64,000 bases of DNA from an uncultured Lachnospiraceae bacterium (lineage in GTDB: Bacteria > Bacillota > Clostridia > Lachnospirales > Lachnospiraceae), in the NCBI GenBank assembly GCA_934351255.1, contig CAKRJH010000010.1, forward strand, positions 1 to 64,000, read 5' to 3'. This document shows positions 44,785 through 53,311 of this stretch, in pieces (positions within the stretch are counted from its first letter, which is position 1; every line of letters begins with the position of its first letter). The notes beneath the pieces were generated by a model, which had not been told where the DNA came from, made no database searches, and saw only the letters and a list, made by a program, of their open reading frames with translations. Made by a program: the position numbers and the translations under genes.

Positions 44785-45118
44785 ACAGCAGGGCAGGGTG
44801 CTTTGTGGAGCCAGTGCCTACGAACAGAAATATTATCTGGCCGGGGAGTTCTCAGGACTTCCCTCGCAGATCAAGGACGAATTGCAGATTCTTTGCGTGA
44901 CATATACGGCAGATGTAGGAGGTGTCCTGACGTTACAGTTTGACGAGGAGGGCAATCTCTCGTTGCGGGTGAGCAGTGAGGAAAATGATTTCTTTTTTGA
45001 TGAGATCGGAAGTGTACTGAAGATCAAACAGATCCAGCAGGAGAAAGCAGAGCTGCTGGAATCTCTCGAATTATACTATCGGGTCATGTTTCTGAAACAG
45101 GGCTTGGAGGAGGCATAA
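44771..45118 (+). CDS. DUF6145-like small protein
   Basis: The 115-aa soluble acidic protein contains YEQKYYLAGEFSGLP and VTYTADVGGVLTLQF. I recall this pattern from a Lachnospiraceae family named DUF6145, between birA and coaX; the name is from memory. Its function is unknown. It overlaps birA and is followed by coaX after 19 bases, so it belongs to the same operon. Confidence 0.7.
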   Translation: MDMSEQQGRVLCGASAYEQKYYLAGEFSGLPSQIKDELQILCVTYTADVGGVLTLQFDEEGNLSLRVSSEENDFFFDEIGSVLKIKQIQQEKAELLESLELYYRVMFLKQGLEEA

Positions 45119-45137
45119 CAGGAGGCAGCGAAAGAAC

Positions 45138-45914
45138 ATGTTATTAGCAGTAGATGTAGGAAATACAAATATAACATTTGGCATTTTTGACGGCAGTGAG
45201 TTGATCGGAAGATTTCATTTTACCGTCCGCATTCCCAGGACTTCGGATGAGTACGGCACACTGATCTGCAGCATTCTGGAGGACAAGGGATTTACCCAGG
45301 ATGACATTGACGAGGTGATCGTGGCATCGGTGGTTCCCAAGATGATGTATTCTTTTAACAGTGGTCTGATCAAGTATCTGGACTGCCAGCCGATCATTGT
45401 CGGGACAGGAATTAAGACCGGCATCCGTATCGATACCATGAACCCACGAGAGGTGGGACCGGATCGTATTGTGGATGCGGTGGCAGCGTATGGACTGTAT
45501 GGCGGACCTGTGATCATTGCAGATTTTGGCACGGCGACGACCTATGATCTGGTGACAGGAGACGGTGTTTTTAAGGGCGGTGTGATCAGTCCGGGTATCC
45601 GTATCTCTGCCAATGCCCTCTGGAATGACACGGCCAATCTGCCGGAGATCGAGATCAAGAATCCGCACCAGGTGGTGGCCAAGGACACGATCACGGCCAT
45701 GCAGGCGGGACTGTTTTACGGAACCGTGGGCCAGTCCAAGTACATTATCAACCGTATTAAGGATGAATGTGGACTGGACAATGTCAAAGTGGTAGCCACG
45801 GGCGGCCTCGGAAAGATCGTAGCGGAGTATACCGATGAGATTGACATTTATGACAGCAATCTGACGCTCAAGGGACTGCAGATGATCTATGAGAAACAGA
45901 AGAAAAACGCATAA
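45138..45914 (+). CDS. coaX: Type III pantothenate kinase
   Basis: It phosphorylates pantothenate, the first step of coenzyme A synthesis. The 258-aa protein has the ASKHA-type phosphate motif DVGNTN at its start, the pantothenate-binding GPDRIVDAVAA, and DFGTATTYD. Length is typical. It is between DUF6145 and dusB in one operon. Confidence 0.96.
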   Translation: MLLAVDVGNTNITFGIFDGSELIGRFHFTVRIPRTSDEYGTLICSILEDKGFTQDDIDEVIVASVVPKMMYSFNSGLIKYLDCQPIIVGTGIKTGIRIDTMNPREVGPDRIVDAVAAYGLYGGPVIIADFGTATTYDLVTGDGVFKGGVISPGIRISANALWNDTANLPEIEIKNPHQVVAKDTITAMQAGLFYGTVGQSKYIINRIKDECGLDNVKVVATGGLGKIVAEYTDEIDIYDSNLTLKGLQMIYEKQKKNA

Positions 45915-45931
45915 CAGACAGGAGCAGAAGC

Positions 45932-46897
45932 ATGCAGGGATTTGACATTGGGACAGTGCACATCCCCGGCAGATTGACCCTGGGACCCATGGCAGGAGTA
46001 ACCGACCTGCCATTTCGTCTGCTCTGCAAGGAACAGGGAGCCGATCTGCTGTGCACGGAGATGATCAGTGCCAAGGGGATCTATTATAAGAATAAAAATA
46101 CACATCTGCTCTGGGAGATGGATCCGTCTGAACATCCCATTGCGCTGCAGCTCTTTGGCTCGGATCCGGAGCTTATGGCCGGGATTGCGGCTCAGATCGA
46201 GCCGATGGAGTTCGATATTCTGGATCTGAACATGGGCTGTCCGGTCCCGAAGGTGGTTGGCAACGGTGAGGGCTCTGCGCTGATGAAGGATCCGAAACTG
46301 GCCGCGCAGATCGTGCGCCGGATCAAGGCAGCGATCCGAAAGCCTGTCACGGTCAAATTCCGCCGTGGCTTTGGCCCGGAGGAAAATACAGCGGTGGAGT
46401 TCGCCAGATATATGGAGGATGCCGGCGCGGACGCGATGGCGGTGCATGGACGCACCAGGGAGCAGTATTACAGCGGTAAGGCGGACTGGGATGCCATTGC
46501 TGCGGTCAAGGAAGCGGTGTCTGTGCCGGTCATTGCCAGTGGAGATATCTTCACGCCACAGGATGCGAAGCGCTGTCTGGAGGAAACGGGTGTGGATGGT
46601 CTGATGATCGCAAGAGGAGCGCAGGGAGATCCGTGGATCTTCCACCGGATCCGGACGTATCTTGAGGAGGGCGTGCTCGAAGAAAAGCCATCCTGGCAGG
46701 AAGTGCGCGAGATGATCCTGCGGCATGCGGGCATGCAGACGGAATTTGTCGGCGAATATATGGGGATCCGGCAGATGCGTAAGCACGTCGCCTGGTATAC
46801 CACCGGGTATCCGCATTCCAGCAGTCTGCGGCGTAAGGTCAACGAAGTGGAGAGTCTGGAGGAACTGCGGCACCTTCTGTGGTCATTCGATTCATAG
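45932..46897 (+). CDS. dusB: tRNA-dihydrouridine synthase
   Basis: This flavoenzyme reduces uridines of tRNA to dihydrouridine. The 321-aa protein has the FMN-binding LGPMAGVTDLPFR, the LNMGCPVPKV motif with the catalytic Cys, AVHGRTREQYY, and MIARGAQGDPW. It is DusB-like. It ends the birA-coaX operon or continues into the deacetylase gene 54 bases later. Confidence 0.94.
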   Translation: MQGFDIGTVHIPGRLTLGPMAGVTDLPFRLLCKEQGADLLCTEMISAKGIYYKNKNTHLLWEMDPSEHPIALQLFGSDPELMAGIAAQIEPMEFDILDLNMGCPVPKVVGNGEGSALMKDPKLAAQIVRRIKAAIRKPVTVKFRRGFGPEENTAVEFARYMEDAGADAMAVHGRTREQYYSGKADWDAIAAVKEAVSVPVIASGDIFTPQDAKRCLEETGVDGLMIARGAQGDPWIFHRIRTYLEEGVLEEKPSWQEVREMILRHAGMQTEFVGEYMGIRQMRKHVAWYTTGYPHSSSLRRKVNEVESLEELRHLLWSFDS

Positions 46898-46963
46898 TCA
46901 TGAAACGTTTTGTGAGTTCATATTCTAGTACAAAAAGGATAGGATGAAGTCATGAAACGTTTT
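46896..46963 (+). repeat. 16-bp direct repeat around the pdaB-like start, with a 15-codon upstream ORF
   Basis: AGTCATGAAACGTTTT occurs at 46896-46911 and 46948-46963. The first copy opens a mini-ORF (46900-46947, MKRFVSSYSSTKRIG) ending 4 bases before the real ATG at 46952. This looks like a partial duplication of the gene start. Confidence 0.6.
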
Positions 46964-47734
46964 TTTTCGCTTGCAAAAAGCTGGTGCGTGCTGTCCCTGA
47001 TGGGCGCGTTGTCTCTGACCATGGTATTTGGACAGAAATATGTCTGGAAGAATTATGAGGAGAGGGAGGCCAGGGAGGTGATGACGCAGGGGCGTAAGAT
47101 CCCGATCTACTGCGTGGAGACGGACAAGAATGAAGTGGCAATTTCCTTTGATGCGGCCTGGGGCAATGAAGATACGCAGAAAATCCTGGATATCTTGAAA
47201 CAAGAAAATGTCTGTGCAACGTTTTTCATGACCGGAGGATGGGTGAACTCTTATCCGGACGATGTAAAACGGATCGCGGCCGGTGGGCATGAACTGGGCA
47301 ATCACAGTGAGAACCACAAGCAGATGTCTACCCTGTCGGCGCAGGAATGCAAAGAGGAGATCATGAAGGTTCATGAGAGGGTCAGGACATTGACGGGCAA
47401 GGAGATGAAGGTGTTCAGGCCTCCATATGGCGATTACAATAACACTCTCCTGGACACACTCGAAGAATGCGGTTATCAGGCCGTACAGTGGGATGTCGAC
47501 AGTCTCGACTGGAAAGAGTATGGTGTCGATGCCATGATCTCGCAGGTGCTTCAACATAAACATTTAGGAAAAGGCTCCATTATATTGTGTCATAATGGAG
47601 CCAAATATACCGCCCGGGCTCTGCCGACTCTGATCCGTGGATTGAAAGAGAAAGGATTTACGCTCGTGACGATGTCTGAGCTGATCTATCCTTCGGATCA
47701 TGAGATCGATGCAGAGGGGCGGCAGAAGAAATAG
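46952..47734 (+). CDS. PdaB-like polysaccharide deacetylase
   Basis: The 260-aa protein has an N-terminal membrane anchor (about residues 9-28) and a NodB deacetylase domain with the PdaB-type SFDAAWG, the metal-binding HELGNHSENH, RPPYGDYN and LCHNG. PdaB proteins act in spore cortex or wall maturation in spore formers; whether this strain sporulates is not shown here. AGGAT before ATG 46952 serves as SD. Confidence 0.85.
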   Translation: MKRFFSLAKSWCVLSLMGALSLTMVFGQKYVWKNYEEREAREVMTQGRKIPIYCVETDKNEVAISFDAAWGNEDTQKILDILKQENVCATFFMTGGWVNSYPDDVKRIAAGGHELGNHSENHKQMSTLSAQECKEEIMKVHERVRTLTGKEMKVFRPPYGDYNNTLLDTLEECGYQAVQWDVDSLDWKEYGVDAMISQVLQHKHLGKGSIILCHNGAKYTARALPTLIRGLKEKGFTLVTMSELIYPSDHEIDAEGRQKK

Positions 47735-47753
47735 TTATAAGAATAGAGTACGC

Positions 47754-48119
47754 CTAACCCTCGATGGAGACGACGGTAAAGTCTAGTTTTTCGATGACCT
47801 GGCGGATCGTCTCGGGATCAATGTTTTTCTGATACAGGGAAACGGTAGCTGTCTTTTTGGAAAGGTTGACCTTGGCGATCACTCCGTCGAGGTCATCCAG
47901 ATGTTTTTCAATCCGGTTCTTGCAGTTCTGACAGTGCATACCATCGATATGGACGGTCAGAGTGCGCAGAACAGGGCCTGAGATCTTCTTTTTGACAGGC
48001 TTTTCCCTGGGACCGCCACAGCAGTCACCTTCCCCTTTCATGTGTTTGACTGTGCTTAGTACCGCAGGGACCAGGATGATGACCAGAACCACTACGATGG
48101 CAATAGATGCTGGATCCAT
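47754..48119 (-). CDS. Heavy-metal-binding (HMA) domain protein with membrane anchor
   Basis: The 121-aa protein has an N-terminal helix (about residues 5-25), a GDCCGG cysteine motif, and a C-terminal HMA domain with GMHCQNC, the classic CxxC metal site, and a betaalphabeta fold. HMA domains carry Cu(I), Zn(II) or Cd(II). It lies downstream of the feo genes in the same direction, separated by a repeat-rich gap, so iron-related co-regulation is possible but not certain. An AGGAGG SD precedes the ATG. Confidence 0.85.
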   Translation of the reverse strand: MDPASIAIVVVLVIILVPAVLSTVKHMKGEGDCCGGPREKPVKKKISGPVLRTLTVHIDGMHCQNCKNRIEKHLDDLDGVIAKVNLSKKTATVSLYQKNIDPETIRQVIEKLDFTVVSIEG

Positions 48120-48169
48120 AATACATAACCTCCTTTTTGCAGACGCGTTGCGTCGAAGTAATACATAAG

Positions 48170-48207
48170 AATAGCCTGTCTGGTTGGTGCAGACAGGCTA
48201 TTTTTTT
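48170..48207 (+). terminator. Rightward intrinsic terminator
   Basis: A 13-bp perfect stem (48170-48182 with 48190-48202, 7-base loop) runs into seven Ts on the plus strand. The only upstream plus-strand gene is the PdaB-like gene, 440 bases away across the opposing HMA gene. Read leftward it lacks a T-run. Confidence 0.75.
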
Positions 48208-48217
48208 AGGGATAGAA

Positions 48218-48279
48218 AATTGCTCTAATGTAGTGAAGAGCCAACAAGAATTGCTCTTATGTAGTGAAGAGCCAACAAG
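48218..48279 (+). repeat. Two tandem 31-bp direct repeats
   Basis: Copies at 48218-48248 and 48249-48279 differ at one position (CTCTAATG / CTCTTATG) and each ends in GCCAACAAG. A third copy begins at 48280 (AATTGC) but turns into the adjacent hairpin. The 200-base gap has no gene. Confidence 0.9.
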
Positions 48280-48325
48280 AATTGCGAAGCAATTCTTGCA
48301 AGGGCAAAACGCTGGTTTTGCCCAT
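48276..48325 (+). repeat. Dispersed two-hairpin repeat element, copy 1
   Basis: Two hairpins lie side by side: CAAGAATTGC/GCAATTCTTG and GGGCAAAAC/GTTTTGCCC. An almost identical element, in reverse orientation, lies at 56940-56990. Differences in the second stem are compensatory (GGGC/GCCC versus GGGA/TCCC), so pairing is kept. It may act as a terminator or a REP/MITE-like element. Confidence 0.85.
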
Positions 48326-48329
48326 TTGA

Positions 48330-48527
48330 TTATGCATTCTTTTTGATTTTAGATGTTAATTTGCGGGAGGATGTATGACAGGCTCCTGCTCTCGGACAGG
48401 TACCGGCAGCGGGACAGCCAATACAGCGGTTCCCTTTTTTCTTCTCTTTGTAGATATAGATTGCGGCGGCACCGATGATCGCTGCAAGGATCAAGATAAT
48501 GATCAGGTTTGCTAAGATCTCTGACAT
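48330..48527 (-). CDS. FeoB-associated Cys-rich membrane protein
   Basis: The 65-aa protein has one N-terminal membrane helix (about residues 6-25), a basic stretch, and a cysteine cluster CIGCPAAGTC followed by another Cys. This matches the small protein family that accompanies feoB in Clostridia. It follows feoB by 32 bases. It may help coordinate or deliver iron at the membrane; the role is unproven. Confidence 0.85.
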   Translation of the reverse strand: MSEILANLIIILILAAIIGAAAIYIYKEKKKGNRCIGCPAAGTCPRAGACHTSSRKLTSKIKKNA

Positions 48528-48559
48528 AAATATCCTTCCCTTCTAAGTAAGTTTTTGGA

Positions 48560-50551
48560 TTAATCTAACTGATATTCGGTATCGATTGCCCGGTTTGCCT
48601 TGACGATCAGAGATACGATGACTGCGGCAAATACCAGGATAGCGATCAGACCGCCGACAAAACCTGCACCAAGGCTTCCGGTTGTGATCAGAGTACCGAT
48701 CTGGTATACCAGGTAACCTACCGTAAATCCGGTGGCGAGCTGTAAGCAGATACCACCAAATAACCATTTACCACTCTGCATCTCTGAGTTCATAGCACCA
48801 AGTGCTGCGAAACATGGTGGGGTGTAGAGGTTGAACATCAGATACGCTAATGCTGCTACTTTTGTAAGAGCCATTGTCTGGGCAACAACGTTACCGTCAC
48901 CGACTAAGGCTAACTCATCGGTATCGATGAAGTTTGTGATTGCATATACGGTTGCAAGGGTACCAACGACATTCTCTTTTGCGATAAATCCTGTGATAGA
49001 GGCTGCAGCTAACTGCCATGCTGCAATACCAACGACAGGAACTAACAGGTGAGAGAATGGTCCTGCGATCATAGCCAGGATGGAAGAGTTCTCCATTCCT
49101 TCCTCAACCACCTTGAAGGCTGGTGTGAAGGACTGCATGATCTGTACAACCGTGTTACATACCAGGATAACGGTTCCGGCCTTGATGATGTATGCTTTAC
49201 CACGGTTTAACATGGAAAGAGTAGCGATCTTCAGGCTTGGTACCTTGTACTCAGGAAGCTCGATGATGAAGAATGACTTTCTGTACTTCATACCGGTGAT
49301 TGCTTTGATCAGTAATGCGCCAAGAAGGATCAGAAGGATTCCTACGAAGTACATTAAAGGTCCGACCCACTTGGAGTTCGGGAAGAATGCTCCGGTGAAC
49401 AGTGCGATTACAGGAAGCTTGGCGCCACATGGCATGAAGGTTGCAAGCATCGCTGTGGTTCTACGTTCTCTCTCATTGCGGATGGTACGGCATGCCATGA
49501 TGGCAGGGATACCACAACCGGTTCCGATGATCATAGGGATTACGGATTTACCGGACAAACCAACACGCTTGAAGATAGGATCAAGTACGACAGTGGCACG
49601 TGACATGTAACCACAATCCTCTAACAGAGCGATCAGGAAGTACATAACCATTACCAGTGGCAGGAAGCCGACTACGGCACCGACACCGCCGATGATACCA
49701 TCTACTAACAGTGCGTATAACAACGGATTTGCACCGGAGAGTTTGTCACCGACAAATCCCTGGAAGGTCTCGATCCATCCGACCAGGATATCTGCGAGCC
49801 AGGTACCCAGAGTAGACTGGGAGATGTAGAATACCAGGAACATGATACCGGCAAAGATGATCAGTCCGGATACCGGATTGGTCAGTACGGCATCGATCTT
49901 ATCGCCTACGGTCTTATCCTTGGTCAGGACCTTACGTTTCTCCACCTGCTTTACGATCGTGTTTACGAATGCGAAACGCTTACGGTCGGCAGACTCAACT
50001 TCTTTCTTATCGTGAAGATTGATCTCACCCTGCACATAAGGTGGCACCTGTCCTTTTCCCTCCAGAGAAGAAGCTGCCATAACGACTTCTTTTAATCCCC
50101 CCTGGGAAGTAGCTGTGGTCTTGATGACCGGACAGCCAAGCTTTTCAGACAGAAGTTTTTCATCAATCTGAGTTCCCTTTTTCTCATTGATGTCGCTCTT
50201 GTTCAGTGCGACAACTACCGGGACACCGAGCTCAAGAAGCTGTGTTGTAAAGAACAGGCTTCGGCTTAAGTTGGTAGCATCCACGATGTTGATGATAACA
50301 TCCGGATTTTCGTTTTTCACGTAACCGCTGGTGATACTCTCCTCAGATGTAAATGGTGACATGGAGTATGCTCCAGGAAGATCTACTGCGATCAGAGACT
50401 TGCTCTCATCGTGGTAGGCTTTCTTGATTGGGCTTTCTTTTTTATCAACGGTAACACCAGCCCAGTTACCGATCTTTTCATTTCTTCCCGTCAATGCGTT
50501 GTACATGGTAGTCTTTCCACTGTTGGGATTTCCTGTTAACGCAATTCTCAT
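48560..50551 (-). CDS. feoB: Ferrous iron transporter FeoB
   Basis: This is the main Fe(II) importer. The 663-aa protein has an N-terminal G domain with GNPNSGKTT, the VDLPGAYS G3 motif and NKSD. A helical GDI-like spacer follows, then a membrane domain of two Gate modules (GTGCGIPAIM is conserved). It is shorter than the E. coli protein (773 aa) but complete. An AAGGAGG SD precedes it, and it follows feoA by 31 bases. Confidence 0.97.
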   Translation of the reverse strand: MRIALTGNPNSGKTTMYNALTGRNEKIGNWAGVTVDKKESPIKKAYHDESKSLIAVDLPGAYSMSPFTSEESITSGYVKNENPDVIINIVDATNLSRSLFFTTQLLELGVPVVVALNKSDINEKKGTQIDEKLLSEKLGCPVIKTTATSQGGLKEVVMAASSLEGKGQVPPYVQGEINLHDKKEVESADRKRFAFVNTIVKQVEKRKVLTKDKTVGDKIDAVLTNPVSGLIIFAGIMFLVFYISQSTLGTWLADILVGWIETFQGFVGDKLSGANPLLYALLVDGIIGGVGAVVGFLPLVMVMYFLIALLEDCGYMSRATVVLDPIFKRVGLSGKSVIPMIIGTGCGIPAIMACRTIRNERERRTTAMLATFMPCGAKLPVIALFTGAFFPNSKWVGPLMYFVGILLILLGALLIKAITGMKYRKSFFIIELPEYKVPSLKIATLSMLNRGKAYIIKAGTVILVCNTVVQIMQSFTPAFKVVEEGMENSSILAMIAGPFSHLLVPVVGIAAWQLAAASITGFIAKENVVGTLATVYAITNFIDTDELALVGDGNVVAQTMALTKVAALAYLMFNLYTPPCFAALGAMNSEMQSGKWLFGGICLQLATGFTVGYLVYQIGTLITTGSLGAGFVGGLIAILVFAAVIVSLIVKANRAIDTEYQLD

Positions 50552-50582
50552 ACAGAAACCTCCTTAAATGATGTAAGTGATT

Positions 50583-50795
50583 TTATATTAAAATGGCATC
50601 AGCCAGATCAATATCAATGTTGTAACGGCCATCTTTGATGGATACGACACAGTTTTTTCTTTTGCGGCTCACCACGGTGATCGGTTCTCCGCTAAAGCAA
50701 CCCAGAGAAAAGAGGAATGCTTTCATCTCCTCGTCATCTGTTTTAATGTCGCGTACAAGGTATTCAGTTCCTAAATCTGCCTCGCGTAATGTCAT
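50583..50795 (-). CDS. feoA: Ferrous iron transport protein FeoA
   Basis: The 70-aa SH3-like protein (LFSLGCFSGEPITVVSRK, then SIKDGRYNIDIDLADAI) is a typical FeoA, a small cytoplasmic partner of FeoB. It is the first gene of the leftward feo operon and sits behind an iron-box-like operator and a TTGACA promoter. Confidence 0.94.
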   Translation of the reverse strand: MTLREADLGTEYLVRDIKTDDEEMKAFLFSLGCFSGEPITVVSRKRKNCVVSIKDGRYNIDIDLADAILI

Positions 50796-50883
50796 AATAG
50801 AAGCTCCTTTCTACATCGAAATAATCCTGCCTGATTTGATAACAAAAGTTAGCAAGAACTATACGATGTAAGCATATTCGAAT

Positions 50884-50902
50884 ATCGGTTAGCATTACCT
50901 AA
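50884..50902 (-). promoter_or_regulatory. DtxR/IdeR-like iron operator of the feo operon
   Basis: Read on the minus strand the site is TTAGGTAATGCTAACCGAT. It matches the DtxR consensus TTAGGTTAGSCTAACCTAA, as I recall it, at 15 of 19 positions and contains the inverted repeat GGTTAG/CTAACC. It lies just downstream of the feo -10, where a repressor would block transcription. Confidence 0.7.
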
Positions 50903-50910
50903 CCAAGAAC

Positions 50911-50939
50911 AAAATAAACCATTTCTTTTCAATTGTCAA
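50911..50939 (-). promoter_or_regulatory. Promoter of the feo operon
   Basis: On the minus strand a perfect TTGACA (50939-50934), a 17-base spacer and TATTTT (50916-50911). The iron-box-like operator begins 8 bases downstream, at the expected transcription start. Confidence 0.7.
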
Positions 50940-50997
50940 CACAGAATTTCAGAAAAGTGTGGTATGATTTATATTGAAATAAAAGGAGGACGAGCGT

Positions 50998-53154
50998 ATG
51001 ACGAGAAAGGAAGCGGTGGAACAGGCCCGCAGGCTGGTAGACCGGATGACAGTGCAGGAGGCGGCATCCCAGCTAAGATATGATGCTCCGGCGATCACGA
51101 GACTGGGAGTTCCTTCTTATAATTGGTGGAATGAGTCTCTGCATGGAGTGGCAAGAGCCGGCAGGGCGACCATGTTTCCACAGGCGATCGGTCTGGGAGC
51201 AACCTTTGATCCTGAGCTGTTGCAGCAGATCGGTGAGGCGATCGCAGTGGAGGGTCGCGCCAAGTATCAGGAGGCGCAAAAGCATGAAGATCATGATATT
51301 TATAAGGGACTGACCTTCTGGGCTCCCAATGTCAATATCTTCCGCGACCCGCGCTGGGGACGGGGACATGAGACCTACGGGGAGGATCCGGTGCTGACCG
51401 CGAGACTGGGCGTGGCATATATTAAGGGGATTCAAAAGAAAACCTCGGACGGTTATATGATGGCGGCTGCCTGTGCGAAACATTTTGCAGTGCATTCCGG
51501 CCCGGAGAACGAGCGCCACACTTTTGACGCACAGGTTTCTGACCGGGATCTCTGGGAGACATATCTTCCGGCATTTGAGGCCTGCGTACGTGAGGGGAAG
51601 GTGGAGGCGGTGATGGGTGCCTACAACCGTACCAACGGAGAACCCTGCTGTGGCCATGAGTATCTCATCGGAGAGGTGTTGCGCAGACAATGGGGATTTG
51701 AGGGACATTTTGTATCAGATTGCTGGGCAATTCAGGATTTCCACATGCATCATCATGTCACGGCATTTCCGGAGGATTCGGTGAAAAAAGCACTGGAAGC
51801 AGGGTGTGACCTGAACTGTGGATGTACCTATCAGAAGGTGATGAATGCCTATGAGAGAGGCCTTATAAAGGAAGAAACGATTCGGGAGGCTGCGGTGCGG
51901 CTGATGACGACCAGATATCTGCTGGGCATCCTGGGAGAAGGAAGCCACGAGCAGTTTTCGATGGACGAGGTGGAATCGCCGGAGCATCTGCGACTGTCCA
52001 GACAGGCTGCGGTGGAGAGTATTGTCCTGTTAAAGAATCAGGGCAGGATACTGCCGATCGATCGGGATCGTGTGAGAACGGTAGGTGTGATCGGACCGAA
52101 TGCGGACAGCGTGGCGGCACTTCGCGGCAATTATTATGGAGAGGCCGGGCGGTATGTCACGGTGCTGGAGGGCATCCGTGAGGAGGCATCGCGTGAGACC
52201 ATGCCCGGCGATGAGGATCAGGTGCGCGTGCTGTACGCAAAAGGATGCCCACTCTGGGAAGGACAGGATCCACAGCAGGGGACACAGGATGCGCTTGATG
52301 ACATGCTGCTTGAGGCGCACCGTGTCGCCAGGGACAGTGATCTGCTGATCCTGTGCCTGGGATTGGATGAGACCCTGGAGGGCGAAGAGGGAGACGAGGG
52401 GAATGCCTTTGCGTCCGGGGACAAGAAGGATCTTTCACTGCCTGCCTGCCAGCAGCGGCTTCTGGAGGAGATGATCGACACCGGAAGACCGGTGGTCCTG
52501 TGCATGCTGGCAGGAAGTGCCATGGATATGACCTATGCCAGCGAACATGCCGGAGCTATCCTGCAGGTATGGTATCCCGGCAGCGAGGGAGGCCATGCGC
52601 TTGCGGACATCCTGTTTGGCCGACAGGTGCCGGGTGGCAAACTGCCGGTGACGATCTATCGTGATATCAATGATCTTCCGGATTTCCGGGATTACAGTAT
52701 GAAAGGACGGACATACCGCTATCTTCTGAAACCGGCACTGTATCCGTTCGGATTCGGGCTGGGATATGGCGCGGCGACGATCACCGGAGTTCAGGTGTTT
52801 GGCAATATTAACGACGGAGAGGTGCTTCAGGTGCAGGCAGACATTCACAATGACAGTGAATATCCGGTCAATGAGGTGTTACAGCTCTATGCGCACTGCC
52901 GGAACAGCTCCGATGAGACACCGAAACCGCATCTTCTGGCATTCTGCAGGATCCGCCTGGCACCGGGTGGCGCATGCAGACACGTCTTCGGTGTGAATTA
53001 CCGGGATTTTGCCACGGTCAATATTCTGGGGCGTCGTCATGTGAGCGGGACGATCGGAGACCTGTATCTGGGATTCGGACAGCCGGACAGACGGAGCCTG
53101 GAACTGGCGGATATTTCCCTGCGCATGGTCAAGGTGCCGCTGATGCCGGAATAA
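50998..53154 (+). CDS. Glycoside hydrolase family 3 beta-glycosidase (xylosidase-like)
   Basis: The 718-aa protein has the GH3 N-terminal barrel with YNWWNESLHGVAR and the nucleophile Asp in FVSDCWAI (about residue 241). The second alpha-beta sandwich domain has GNYYGEAGRYVTVLEGI and GLDETLEGEEGDEG, and a C-terminal fibronectin-III-like domain follows. The NWWNE(A/S)LHG and SDC motifs are those of beta-xylosidase-type GH3 enzymes, but beta-glucosidases share them. No signal peptide, so it acts inside the cell on imported oligosaccharides. It has an AGGAGG SD and no transporter nearby. Confidence 0.9.
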   Translation: MTRKEAVEQARRLVDRMTVQEAASQLRYDAPAITRLGVPSYNWWNESLHGVARAGRATMFPQAIGLGATFDPELLQQIGEAIAVEGRAKYQEAQKHEDHDIYKGLTFWAPNVNIFRDPRWGRGHETYGEDPVLTARLGVAYIKGIQKKTSDGYMMAAACAKHFAVHSGPENERHTFDAQVSDRDLWETYLPAFEACVREGKVEAVMGAYNRTNGEPCCGHEYLIGEVLRRQWGFEGHFVSDCWAIQDFHMHHHVTAFPEDSVKKALEAGCDLNCGCTYQKVMNAYERGLIKEETIREAAVRLMTTRYLLGILGEGSHEQFSMDEVESPEHLRLSRQAAVESIVLLKNQGRILPIDRDRVRTVGVIGPNADSVAALRGNYYGEAGRYVTVLEGIREEASRETMPGDEDQVRVLYAKGCPLWEGQDPQQGTQDALDDMLLEAHRVARDSDLLILCLGLDETLEGEEGDEGNAFASGDKKDLSLPACQQRLLEEMIDTGRPVVLCMLAGSAMDMTYASEHAGAILQVWYPGSEGGHALADILFGRQVPGGKLPVTIYRDINDLPDFRDYSMKGRTYRYLLKPALYPFGFGLGYGAATITGVQVFGNINDGEVLQVQADIHNDSEYPVNEVLQLYAHCRNSSDETPKPHLLAFCRIRLAPGGACRHVFGVNYRDFATVNILGRRHVSGTIGDLYLGFGQPDRRSLELADISLRMVKVPLMPE

Positions 53155-53250
53155 TATGACGCTGGGGCATTTGATGCCGGAGTCGGACGCAGATAGCAAT
53201 ATATGCGTACACAGCATAATTCAGGGTAAATGAACACGAATAATTTCGGT

Positions 53251-53279
53251 GTTTTATGGTGGAAACATTGATTATAATA
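53251..53279 (+). promoter_or_regulatory. Possible promoter of the CotH-like gene
   Basis: A perfect TATAAT (53274-53279) lies 33 bases before the start codon. The -35 is weak (GTTTTA at 53251-53256). Confidence 0.4.
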
Positions 53280-53311
53280 GAAGTACCATAAATTATAAGG
53301 AGGATCTGCAT

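Noticed and set aside
48218..48285. CRISPR array
   Set aside because: The 31-bp units are directly adjacent without spacers, and no cas gene is near.
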